A DNA stretch of 64,000 bases, taken from contig NZ_CP154857.1 of assembly GCF_039614715.1 (NCBI RefSeq), positions 1,798,001 through 1,862,000 of the forward strand, read 5' to 3'. A program made the translations under genes and the position numbers. Below are positions 18,936 to 27,075 of this stretch, piece by piece. Below the pieces are notes generated by a model, which had not been told where the DNA came from, searched no databases, and worked only from the letters and a program-made list of their open reading frames with translations. The DNA is from Microbacterium sp. AZCO (GTDB lineage Bacteria > Actinomycetota > Actinomycetes > Actinomycetales > Microbacteriaceae). Every line of letters begins with the position of its first letter. The first letter of the stretch is position 1.

Positions 18936-20606
18936 TCAGGCTCCGCGGCCCAGCGGGATCGACGCGCCCGGGATGGCCGCGAGCAGGCGCTCGGTGTAGG
19001 CCTCCGTCGGGTTCGCGAAGATCTCGTCGACGGTGCCCTGCTCGACGATCTTGCCCTGCTGCATCACGCACACCATGTCGGAGACGACGCGCACGACGGC
19101 GAGGTCGTGCGTGATGAAGAGGTACGTGAGGCCGAGCTCCTCCTGCAGGCTCGCGAGGAGCTGAAGCACCTGGTCCTGCACGAGCACGTCGAGCGCCGAG
19201 ACGGCCTCGTCGAGCACGACGATGTCCGGCTTGAGCGCGAGCGCGCGCGCGATCGCGACGCGCTGCCGCTGTCCACCCGACAGCTCGTTCGGGTACCGGG
19301 TGATGAGCGCCTCGGGGAGCGACACCTGGTCGAGGAGCTCCTTGACCCGCTCGGTGCGCGACTTGGAGTCGCCGATGCGGTGGATCTCGAGCGGCTCGGC
19401 GATCGTGTTGCCGATGTTGCGCTGGGGATCCAGCGAGCCGTACGGGTCCTGGAAGACGGGCTGCATGCGGCGGCGCAGCGCGAACTGCTCTTTGCGTCCC
19501 GCGCCCGCGATGTTCTTGCCGTCGATCTCGACCATGCCCGAGGTCGGCGGCTCGAGCATGAGGAGCATCTTCGCGACGGTCGACTTGCCGGAGCCGGACT
19601 CCCCCACGAGGGCGAGCGTCTTGCCCTTCTTGATGTCGAACGACACCGAGTCGACGGCCGTGAACGGGACGCTGCGGAAGCCGCCCTGACGGATGGGGTA
19701 GACCTTCGTGAGGTCGGTGACGCGCACGACCGGCGGAACGTCCGCGAGTTCCTCGGAGGTCTCGATGCCGCGGCGCTCGACCGTCGCCTGGATGCGCTTC
19801 GAGGCGATGCTCGGAGCCGCGGAGACCAGGCGCTTCGTGTACGGGTGCTGCGGGTTCTCGAGGATGATGCGGCTCGGGCCCGCCTCGACGATCTCGCCGT
19901 TCTGCATGACGACGATCTTCTCGGCGCGCTCGGCCGCAAGGCCGAGGTCGTGCGTGATGAGGAGCACCGAGGTGCCCTTCTCCCGCGTGAGCTTGGCCAT
20001 GTGGTCGAGGATGACGCGCTGCACGGTCACGTCGAGCGCCGAGGTGGGCTCGTCCGCGATGAGCAGCTTCGGGTCGGCGGCGAGGCCGATGCCGATGAGT
20101 GCGCGCTGGCGCATGCCGCCCGAGAACTGGTGCGGGTATTGGTGCATCCGGCGCTCGGCATCGGCGAGGCCGGCCTGCTTGAGCACCTCGACCGCGCGCG
20201 CTTCGACGTCCTTCTTGTTGGAGGCGATGCCGTTGGCGCGGATCGCCTCCTTCACCTGGAAGCCGATGCTCCACACCGGGTTGAGGTTCGACATCGGGTC
20301 CTGCGGAACGTACCCGATCTCACGACCGCGCACGCGCTCCATCTGGGACTTGGTCAGCTCGGTGAGCTCGCGCCCGTCGAGCTTGATGCTGCCCGCTGTG
20401 ACGTGACCGGTGCCGGGGAGCAGGTTGACGACAGCCGAGGCGGTCGTCGACTTGCCCGACCCCGACTCGCCCACGATCGCGACGGTCTCGCCGGGCATGA
20501 CGTCGAAGCTGACGCCGTGGAGCACTTCGTTGCTGCCGTGCTGCGTGTCGAACGCGACGCGGAGGTCGCGGATGCTCAGCAGCGGGGTCTGCAGGGTGTC
20601 GCTCAT
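18936..20606 (-). CDS. Fused double ATP-binding protein of a peptide ABC importer (DppD-DppF)
   Basis: 556 residues carrying two complete ABC ATPases. First: Walker A GESGSGKSTTA (about 50), signature FSGGMRQRA, Walker B LLIADEPTSALD. Second: GESGSGKSTVA (about 340), LSGGQRQRVA, IVVLDEAVSALD. Each is followed by the oligopeptide-type C-terminal extension (MQNGEIVEAG..., MQQGKIVEQG...). In many bacteria these are separate DppD and DppF proteins; here one polypeptide supplies both sites. Its ATG overlaps the permease stop (ATGA). Confidence 0.92.
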   Translation of the reverse strand: MSDTLQTPLLSIRDLRVAFDTQHGSNEVLHGVSFDVMPGETVAIVGESGSGKSTTASAVVNLLPGTGHVTAGSIKLDGRELTELTKSQMERVRGREIGYVPQDPMSNLNPVWSIGFQVKEAIRANGIASNKKDVEARAVEVLKQAGLADAERRMHQYPHQFSGGMRQRALIGIGLAADPKLLIADEPTSALDVTVQRVILDHMAKLTREKGTSVLLITHDLGLAAERAEKIVVMQNGEIVEAGPSRIILENPQHPYTKRLVSAAPSIASKRIQATVERRGIETSEELADVPPVVRVTDLTKVYPIRQGGFRSVPFTAVDSVSFDIKKGKTLALVGESGSGKSTVAKMLLMLEPPTSGMVEIDGKNIAGAGRKEQFALRRRMQPVFQDPYGSLDPQRNIGNTIAEPLEIHRIGDSKSRTERVKELLDQVSLPEALITRYPNELSGGQRQRVAIARALALKPDIVVLDEAVSALDVLVQDQVLQLLASLQEELGLTYLFITHDLAVVRVVSDMVCVMQQGKIVEQGTVDEIFANPTEAYTERLLAAIPGASIPLGRGA

Positions 20607-21550
20607 CGGCGGGCCCTCGCTCTCGGGTCGAGGGCATCGCGGATCAGCTCGCCCAGCAGGATGAACGCGAGCACCGTGATGGTGAGCGCGAGCGACGGCC
20701 AGATGAGGGCCATCGGCGCCACGCGCAGCGACTGCTGAGCCTGGCTGATGTCATTGCCCCACGACATCGTGTTGCCGCCGAGTCCGACACCGAGGAACGC
20801 GAGTGTCGCCTCCGCGACGATCGCGGCCGCGAGGCTCAGCGTCGAGATGACGAGAAGCGGCGCGATCGAGTTCGGCACGACGTGCGCGAGCAGCGTCCCG
20901 AAGCGCGACCGGCCGAGGGCTCTCGACGAGGTGACGAAGTCGGATTGTCTGACGCGCAGCACTTCTGCGCGGACGACACGCGCCGTCGACGCCCAGGCGA
21001 ATCCGCCGATCGCGAAGGCGAGGGTGAAGACGTTGCGGTACTGCGAGAACACCGTCATGACGACGACCGCCGCGAGGATGTAGGGGATGGAGAAGAAGAT
21101 GTCGCCGACGCGCGAGAGCAGCGAGTCGAGCCATCCGCCGTAGAAGCCCGCGAAGGCGCCCATGACGAGGCCGATCGACGAGCCGATCACCATCGCGATG
21201 ATGCCCACCGAGAGCGACGTGCGCGAACCCCAGACGATGCGCGACCAGATGTCGCAGCCCTGGAACGTGAAGCCGAGCGGGTGCCCCTCCGCCGGGCCGG
21301 CGTTGGAGTTGGACAGCTGGCAGTCGCTGTTGGGCGGCGTCTGGGTGAACAGCGTCGGCCAGATCGCCATGAGCAGCACGATGAAGACGACGAGGAGGGC
21401 CAGCCAGAACGTCGGACGCTTGCGGAGGTCGCGCCAGGCGTCGCTCCACATGCTCGTGGGCTTGACCTTGACCTTGACCGCATCGACGGCCTGGAGATCG
21501 TCCTTGACGGGCGCGACGTAGTGCGTCACCGATACAGAGTCACTTGACAT
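20603..21550 (-). CDS. Peptide ABC transporter permease DppC/OppC
   Basis: 315 residues. A cytoplasmic N-terminus, a first helix, a periplasmic loop with two cysteines (CQLSNSN and FQGCDIW, probably a disulphide), and five more helices. The EAA-type loop ALGRSRFGTLLAHVVPNS (about 220-240) contacts the ATPase. It ends with DDP-type ALDPRARARR. The ATG at 21550 overlaps the upstream permease gene by 11 bp; a longer in-frame reading lacks a ribosome site. Confidence 0.92.
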   Translation of the reverse strand: MSSDSVSVTHYVAPVKDDLQAVDAVKVKVKPTSMWSDAWRDLRKRPTFWLALLVVFIVLLMAIWPTLFTQTPPNSDCQLSNSNAGPAEGHPLGFTFQGCDIWSRIVWGSRTSLSVGIIAMVIGSSIGLVMGAFAGFYGGWLDSLLSRVGDIFFSIPYILAAVVVMTVFSQYRNVFTLAFAIGGFAWASTARVVRAEVLRVRQSDFVTSSRALGRSRFGTLLAHVVPNSIAPLLVISTLSLAAAIVAEATLAFLGVGLGGNTMSWGNDISQAQQSLRVAPMALIWPSLALTITVLAFILLGELIRDALDPRARARR

Positions 21551-22469
21551 AGCGGATCCTTGGGTCGAGCAGGCCGTAGAAGAGATCGACGACCAGGTTG
21601 ACGAGGACATAGATGATGACGAACACGGTCACGAACGAGACGATCGTCGGCCCTTCGTGGCGAAGCGTCGCCTGGAAGAGCGTGTTGCCCACGCCGGGGA
21701 TGTTGAAGATGGCCTCGGTCACGGTCGCGCCCACGAGGAGGACGCCGAAGTTGGTGGCCGAGTTGGTGATGACGGGGATCAGCGAGTTGCGCAGCACGTG
21801 CGTGGGCACGACGCGTCGTCGCGACAGGCCCTTGCTGTAAGCCGTGCGGACCCAGTCCATGTTGAGCGTGTCGATGACCGACCCGCGCATGAGACGCATG
21901 CTCGTCGCGTAGAGGCTGACGCCGAGCACGATCGCGGGGAGCCAGAGGTCGCCCCAGTCGTTCTGGGCGCCGACGGTCGGCTTGAACCATCCGAGCTGGA
22001 TCGCGAGGAAGTACTGCGCGATGAAGCAGAGGACGAAGATCGGCGTGGCGACGAAGATCAGCGAGAGGACGAGGGAGACGTTGTCGAAGATCTTGCCCTT
22101 GCGCAGCGCCGAGATGGTGCCGATGATGATCGACAGCGTGAACTCGATCGCGATCGCCATGACGGCGAGTCGGGCCGTGACCGGGAGCGTCCGGGCGAGG
22201 ACGTCGTTGACCGACTGCCCAGAGAAGGTCACTCCCATGTTCCCCTGGAAGATCCCGATGATGTAGTAGAAGTACTGGACGATGAACGGCTGGTCCAGGT
22301 GGTACTGCGCCTGCAGCGATGCAAGCAGCGCGGGGTTCGGTGCCTTGTCGCCGAACAGCGCGAGGATGGGGTCGCCTGGCATGGCGAACACCAGGAAGTA
22401 GATGAGCAGGGTCGACCCGAAGAAGACGGGGATCACCTGCACAATGCGTCTGAGGATGTATGCGAACAT
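21540..22469 (-). CDS. Peptide ABC transporter permease DppB/OppB
   Basis: 309 residues with six helices. N-terminal MFAYILRRIVQVIPVFFG and MPGDP (about 42) are the DppB signature; the EAA loop YSKGLSRRRVVPTHVLRNS (about 215-233) is clear. ATG 22469 has an excellent ribosome site GGAGGGAGAGCG and was preferred over an in-frame ATG 39 nt upstream. It pairs with the DppC-type permease immediately downstream. Confidence 0.93.
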   Translation of the reverse strand: MFAYILRRIVQVIPVFFGSTLLIYFLVFAMPGDPILALFGDKAPNPALLASLQAQYHLDQPFIVQYFYYIIGIFQGNMGVTFSGQSVNDVLARTLPVTARLAVMAIAIEFTLSIIIGTISALRKGKIFDNVSLVLSLIFVATPIFVLCFIAQYFLAIQLGWFKPTVGAQNDWGDLWLPAIVLGVSLYATSMRLMRGSVIDTLNMDWVRTAYSKGLSRRRVVPTHVLRNSLIPVITNSATNFGVLLVGATVTEAIFNIPGVGNTLFQATLRHEGPTIVSFVTVFVIIYVLVNLVVDLFYGLLDPRIRYVK

Positions 22470-22584
22470 CGCTCTCCCTCCGGGTATCGGATGCCTCGTC
22501 CAGCGCACTCGTGGGGCGACGACACGGGCATCCTCTCACAGCAGCGCGCCCCGCTGTCAGCGGGGGCGCCGCAAGGATGACATG

Positions 22585-22620
22585 CCGCGAGGCGGTGACG
22601 TGATCGTCACCGCCTCGCGG
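22585..22620 (-). terminator. Strong hairpin between binding-protein and permease genes
   Basis: A perfect 16-bp stem CCGCGAGGCGGTGACG / CGTCACCGCCTCGCGG with a TGAT loop, 19 nt after the binding-protein stop and well before the permease start. In such operons this kind of hairpin partly ends transcription or protects the upstream mRNA, so the binding protein is made in excess. Confidence 0.8.
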
Positions 22621-22639
22621 GTGAGATCTCCCTCGGGGG

Positions 22640-24262
22640 TCAGCCCTTGGTGATCTCGTAGTAGAGCGGAACCGAGTTCCAGCCGAACTTCACGTTCTGA
22701 ACACCGTCGGCGTAGCCGCCGTCGACGTTCGAGTACCACAACGGGATCGCCGGGAGGTCCTTGAGCAGGATCTCCTGGGCCTTCTGGAAGTCCTCGTTGG
22801 CCTTGTCGGAGTCGGTCGCCGAGATGCCCTCGGAGAGCAGCTTGTCGAAGTCGGGGTTCGAGTAGTCGCCGTCGTTCGAGCCGGCGTCCGTCGCGTAGAG
22901 CGGGCCGAGGAAGTTGTACAGACCGGGGTAGTCGGCCTGCCAGCCGGTGCGGAACGCCGTCTGGATCGTGCGGTTGGTGACCTCCGTGCGCAGCGACGCG
23001 AAGTCGACGTACGGGGCGCCGACAGCGTCGATGCCGAGCGTGTTCTTGATCGAGTTCATCACCGCGTCGACCCACGCCTGGTGGCCGCCGTCGGAGTTGT
23101 ACGCGATCGAGAAGGTGCCGTCCCACGGCGAGATGGCGTCAGCCTGAGCCCACAGCTCCTTGGCCTTCTTCTCGTCGTACTTGAGGACGTCAGCGCCCTC
23201 GAGCGAGTCCGACCAGCCCGCGATGACCGGCGAGGTGAAGTCGCTGGCGGGGGTGCGGGTGTCCTGGAAGATCGTCTTGGTGATCTGCTCGCGGTCGATG
23301 GCCATCGACAGCGCCTGACGACGCAGCTGGCCCTCTTCGCCCGAGAAGTGCTTCAGGCGGTCCGGGATCGTGAACGACTGGAAGATGGCGGCGGGTTGGT
23401 TGACAGCGCGGTCGCCGAGGTCGTCCTGGAAGGTGGCGAGAGCCGACGACGGGATGCCGTCGATGACGTCGACGTTGCCGGCGAGGAGATCGGCGTAGGC
23501 CGCGTCCTGCGTGGCGTAGAAGACGATGTCGAGGCCGCCGTTCTTGGCCTGGCGTCCGCCCTGGTAGTCCTCGTTCTTCACGAGCGAGATCTGGACGTCG
23601 TGCTGCCACGCGTCCTTGTCCGCGAGCTTGTAGGGGCCGTTTCCGATCGGGTTCTCGCCGAAGGCCTCGATGTCGTCGAACGCCTCAGAGGGAAGCGGGT
23701 AGAACGCCGAGTAGCCGAGACGCAGCGCGAAGTCCGACGCGGGCTTGTTCAGGGCGATCGTGAAGGTGTGGTCGTCGACCTTCTTCAGACCGGTGAGGTC
23801 GGAGTCCTCGTCCCAGCTGAAGCCCTCGATGTCCTCGAAGAAGTAGCTCGAGAGCTGGTTGTTCGAGAGCTTGGCGCCGTAGTTCCAGGCGTTGATGAAG
23901 CTGTCGCTCGTGACCTCTTCGCCGTTGGTGAACTTCTGACCCGGCTTGATCTTCACCGTGAGGTTCTGCGGGTCGTCGACCGTGATCGACTCGGCCATGT
24001 CGTTGACCGGCTTGCCGTCTGCGTCGTAGTACACCAGCCCCGAGAAGATCTCGTCGATGATCTTGCCGCCACCGGTCTCGTTGGTGTTGGTCGGGATCAG
24101 CGGGTTCTGGGGCTCAGAGCCGTTGGTCTTGATGATGGCGCTGCTGTCCGACGAACTCGTCGACGTCGACGTGCCGGAGCCGCCACCAGAGCAGCCGGCG
24201 AGCGCGAGCGTCGCCGCGCCTACCAGCGCGAGGCCCGCAAGGGCCAACTTGTTGCGCTTCAC
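22640..24262 (-). CDS. Peptide ABC transporter substrate-binding lipoprotein (SBP_bac_5)
   Basis: 540 residues. The signal peptide begins MKRNKLALAGLAL and ends in a lipobox LALAGC, so the mature protein is lipid-anchored outside. Sequence SEPQNPLIPTNTNE and the long SBP family 5 layout fit oligopeptide binding. GTG start at 24262 with a perfect AGGAGGACAA site. It is the first gene of the importer operon and is separated from the permeases by a strong hairpin. Ligand cannot be predicted. Confidence 0.93.
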   Translation of the reverse strand: MKRNKLALAGLALVGAATLALAGCSGGGSGTSTSTSSSDSSAIIKTNGSEPQNPLIPTNTNETGGGKIIDEIFSGLVYYDADGKPVNDMAESITVDDPQNLTVKIKPGQKFTNGEEVTSDSFINAWNYGAKLSNNQLSSYFFEDIEGFSWDEDSDLTGLKKVDDHTFTIALNKPASDFALRLGYSAFYPLPSEAFDDIEAFGENPIGNGPYKLADKDAWQHDVQISLVKNEDYQGGRQAKNGGLDIVFYATQDAAYADLLAGNVDVIDGIPSSALATFQDDLGDRAVNQPAAIFQSFTIPDRLKHFSGEEGQLRRQALSMAIDREQITKTIFQDTRTPASDFTSPVIAGWSDSLEGADVLKYDEKKAKELWAQADAISPWDGTFSIAYNSDGGHQAWVDAVMNSIKNTLGIDAVGAPYVDFASLRTEVTNRTIQTAFRTGWQADYPGLYNFLGPLYATDAGSNDGDYSNPDFDKLLSEGISATDSDKANEDFQKAQEILLKDLPAIPLWYSNVDGGYADGVQNVKFGWNSVPLYYEITKG

Positions 24263-24407
24263 TTGTCCTCCTGTGCAAGGGATCGATGCGCCCGCACGCA
24301 CACCGGGTTCGGTGTCGTGAGGGATCCAAGACACGATAAGCCGGATTAACCCAATGCTCCACCGCGCGTCTACAACCGTTACATACCCTTTACTCAAATG
24401 GTCGCTG

Positions 24408-25271
24408 ATGTGGCAATCTGACGACGTGGACTTCCCTCGCGGAGCAGATGGCGCATTTTCGCCGATCGATCGTCCGACGCGACTGAGACTGCGCTGGGAG
24501 ATCGCCCTGGTTCTCGCGATCAGCGTCGGGCAGTCTGCGCTCTACTCGGTGCTGACGCTGATCCGCCGGTATCTCGTCTCGACGCCGATCTCGCAGCAGC
24601 AGACGCAGCTCAACCCCTCGCGCGACACCGCGGTGTTCTGGGACCTGCTCTACCAGCTGCTCTCGATCTTCTTCGCGCTCGCGATCGTCGGCCTCGTGGT
24701 CTACCTCCTCTGGGAGCCGGGAACCAACGCCCTCCGTCGCATCGGACTCGACTTCACCCGCTTCGGGGGCGACGCCGGGCGCGGCATCCTGCTGTTCCTC
24801 GTCATCGGCGTGCCGGGACTCGCGCTCTATGCCGCCGGGCGCGCGCTGGGCATCACGGTCGCGGTCGTCGCCTCTCCCCTGGATGCCGCGTGGTGGACGA
24901 TCCCGCTGCTCGTGCTCTCCGCGCTCCGGGCCGGACTGACCGAGGAGATCATCTTCATCGCCTACCTGTTCGACCGGCTCCGCCGCCTGGGCTGGAACTG
25001 GTGGGCGATCATCCTCTCGACCGCCGCGCTGCGCGGCGCGTACCACGCGTATCAGGGCTTCGGCGCGATCGTCGGCAACTTCGTGATGGGCGTCGTCTTC
25101 GGCTGGTGCTACAAGCGGTGGGGCCGCATCATGCCGCTCGTCATCGCGCATACGCTCCTCGACGTCGTGGCCTTCGTCGGCTATCCCCTCGCGGCTGCCC
25201 TGTGGCCGGGCGTCTTCGGCCCGCCCCCGCCGACCCCCGCTCCCTCGATCACCCCGACCCCGACCCCCTGA
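24408..25271 (+). CDS. CPBP/CAAX-type intramembrane protease homologue
   Basis: 287 residues with about seven membrane helices. The GLTEEIIFIAYLFDRL segment (EE near 178-179) carries the paired glutamates of the CPBP family, but the usual following arginine of EExxxR is absent. His residues follow in AYHAYQG (about 214) and IAHTLLD (about 247). Activity is therefore plausible but not assured. Start uncertain: no ribosome site is visible and an in-frame ATG at 24354 and a GTG at 24426 are alternatives. The end overlaps the converging gene by 23 bp. Confidence 0.7.
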   Translation: MWQSDDVDFPRGADGAFSPIDRPTRLRLRWEIALVLAISVGQSALYSVLTLIRRYLVSTPISQQQTQLNPSRDTAVFWDLLYQLLSIFFALAIVGLVVYLLWEPGTNALRRIGLDFTRFGGDAGRGILLFLVIGVPGLALYAAGRALGITVAVVASPLDAAWWTIPLLVLSALRAGLTEEIIFIAYLFDRLRRLGWNWWAIILSTAALRGAYHAYQGFGAIVGNFVMGVVFGWCYKRWGRIMPLVIAHTLLDVVAFVGYPLAAALWPGVFGPPPPTPAPSITPTPTP

Positions 25272-26988
25272 CGCCACCGGTCGACTCGCCCTCGGCGGCG
25301 CCGTCCGCCGGCGCGCGGCCGGAGACGGCGAGCCACGCCACCACGGCGACGACGGCGTATGCGACGTACAGGGCCACCCAGACGATCAGATCGAGACCCA
25401 CCTCGTCCCACGATGACGGCATCGGCATCAGCACGACGAAGAAGGACAGCAGGCCGACGACGTAGCAGGCGACCCACAGCGATCGACTCCAGCGGAAGAT
25501 CGCCTGTCCGGCGAGGCCGCGGACTGGGAAGAGCGCGATCGGCAGTGCCGCCATCCCGGCGATCGCCATCGCCGAGAGCGTCTCTACCGCGAACGTGTCC
25601 CAGAACGATCGCCCGGATGCCTCGCCCCCGCCCATCGCGGCGTAGCCGAGCCACCCGAGAAGACCGAGCAGGTAGGCGTAGATCATGGGCACGAGCGCGG
25701 CCCGGCCCTCGTCTGCGCGGCCGGCGAGCGCGCCGAACGCGACGCCCGCCACGAGGCCGAACACGATGCCCGGCTCGAAGTGGGTGAGTCTCGTGAACAC
25801 GACGGCCACGACGACGATGAGGAGAGTGGCCGGCTGGAAGCCGTACGCGTGCGTCGCACGAGGCACCGCGGCGCGGACGAGCCAGACCGTGACCGCCCAG
25901 CCGATGACGACATCGATCGCGAACGACACCAGGATCGACAGCAGCACGCGGCCCGAGCCCGGATTGAGGCCGAACGACGGATCGACGAACGACGAGAGGA
26001 TCGCCGCGAGGAGCACGCCCAGAGCGGCCCACGGCCACGTGCGGTTCCAGCCCGTGCCCGTCCGTCCTGTCGTGTGACGCCCCGTCCACCAGTTCGAGAA
26101 GCGGTCGTTCCCCTGCTCCACTGCCGAGTTGAGGAGGGCCGTCGGGAATGCGACGAGCACGATGAGGATGAGGGTGAGGATGCCGCCCCACATCAGCTGC
26201 TGTGCCGAGACCGCGGCCTCGGCGGGCGTCGCGAGTGCCGAGAGCACACTGGGCGCGGCCGGAGACCCGGTGCCGAGCTGTGAGGAGTTCAGCGCCGCCG
26301 CCGGTGTGGGTTCGGGCGTCTCGGTGCCCGCGCTCGCGCTCGGCGAAAACGTCGGCGACGACGTCGAGGCTGAGGGCGTCGGTGACGGCGACTCTGTCGG
26401 CGTGGCCGACGCTGTCACGCATCCCTCGTCCGTGAACCAGCAGGCGCCCTCGATGAGCGTGCTCGCGGTGATGACCGACCGGCGACCCGGCTCGAAGGCG
26501 CGGAAGGTATCGATGCCCGCGCACTCCTCGCTGATCGGCTCGCCCACGACGCTCCCGGTGACGCCGTCGCCGTCCAATGCGAGCGCGGTCGACCAGTCGG
26601 GCGTGAATGCGGGCGACTCGCCGCAGATCGTGCCGGAGCGGGCACCCGAGGCTTTCAGCCGCCCGGGCAGCTCCCACGCGGCGTCGCCCAGAGCCGCGAG
26701 GACCGTGTCGTCCGGCACGACGATGCCGCCCCAGGCATCGACGACGCGACAGCGTTCGGCGCCGCACTGCAGCGCGATCCGTCCAGTGCCCGGGTCGCCG
26801 ATCGGCGCGGACTCCCCTGCACTGTCGAACTGGAAGCTCTCGAAGCGGAGGTCGTAGACGACGTCGACGACCCCGTCGGACGTGCTCGTCACGCGTGCGG
26901 CGGCGGGCCGGGCGGGTGTTGCCGCGGCGACCGCCGCGAGCAGCAGCGCCGCGATCCCGCGGACCCAGCGCGACGGCATCCACCCCAT
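25249..26988 (-). CDS. Unknown secreted/membrane protein with Ser/Thr/Pro linker
   Basis: 579 residues, not recognised. Signal peptide (about 1-33), an extracellular domain (about 34-190) with five cysteines seen in CGAERCRV, TICGE, EECAG and further on ACWF/GCV, then a threonine/serine/proline-rich linker (about 190-245), and a C-terminal half with about nine hydrophobic helices. The start at 26988 is supported by GGGGGGCGG just upstream. The layout suggests an outside sensor or adhesin domain fixed to a polytopic membrane base. It overlaps the convergent CPBP gene at the stop end. Confidence 0.65.
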   Translation of the reverse strand: MGWMPSRWVRGIAALLLAAVAAATPARPAAARVTSTSDGVVDVVYDLRFESFQFDSAGESAPIGDPGTGRIALQCGAERCRVVDAWGGIVVPDDTVLAALGDAAWELPGRLKASGARSGTICGESPAFTPDWSTALALDGDGVTGSVVGEPISEECAGIDTFRAFEPGRRSVITASTLIEGACWFTDEGCVTASATPTESPSPTPSASTSSPTFSPSASAGTETPEPTPAAALNSSQLGTGSPAAPSVLSALATPAEAAVSAQQLMWGGILTLILIVLVAFPTALLNSAVEQGNDRFSNWWTGRHTTGRTGTGWNRTWPWAALGVLLAAILSSFVDPSFGLNPGSGRVLLSILVSFAIDVVIGWAVTVWLVRAAVPRATHAYGFQPATLLIVVVAVVFTRLTHFEPGIVFGLVAGVAFGALAGRADEGRAALVPMIYAYLLGLLGWLGYAAMGGGEASGRSFWDTFAVETLSAMAIAGMAALPIALFPVRGLAGQAIFRWSRSLWVACYVVGLLSFFVVLMPMPSSWDEVGLDLIVWVALYVAYAVVAVVAWLAVSGRAPADGAAEGESTGGVRGSGSG

Positions 26989-27000
26989 CGTTCCGCCCCC

Positions 27001-27033
27001 CGACGGGCACGAGTGTGGCACTCGTGCCCGTCG
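27001..27033 (-). terminator. Terminator of the gcv operon
   Basis: A perfect 15-bp stem CGACGGGCACGAGTG / CACTCGTGCCCGTCG with a 3-nt loop, 43 nt after the gcvP stop and 13 nt before the next gene's start codon. Confidence 0.85.
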
Positions 27034-27075
27034 ACCGTCAACGGCGGTCAGGGTGGAGTCCGGGAGCCGGGCGGG

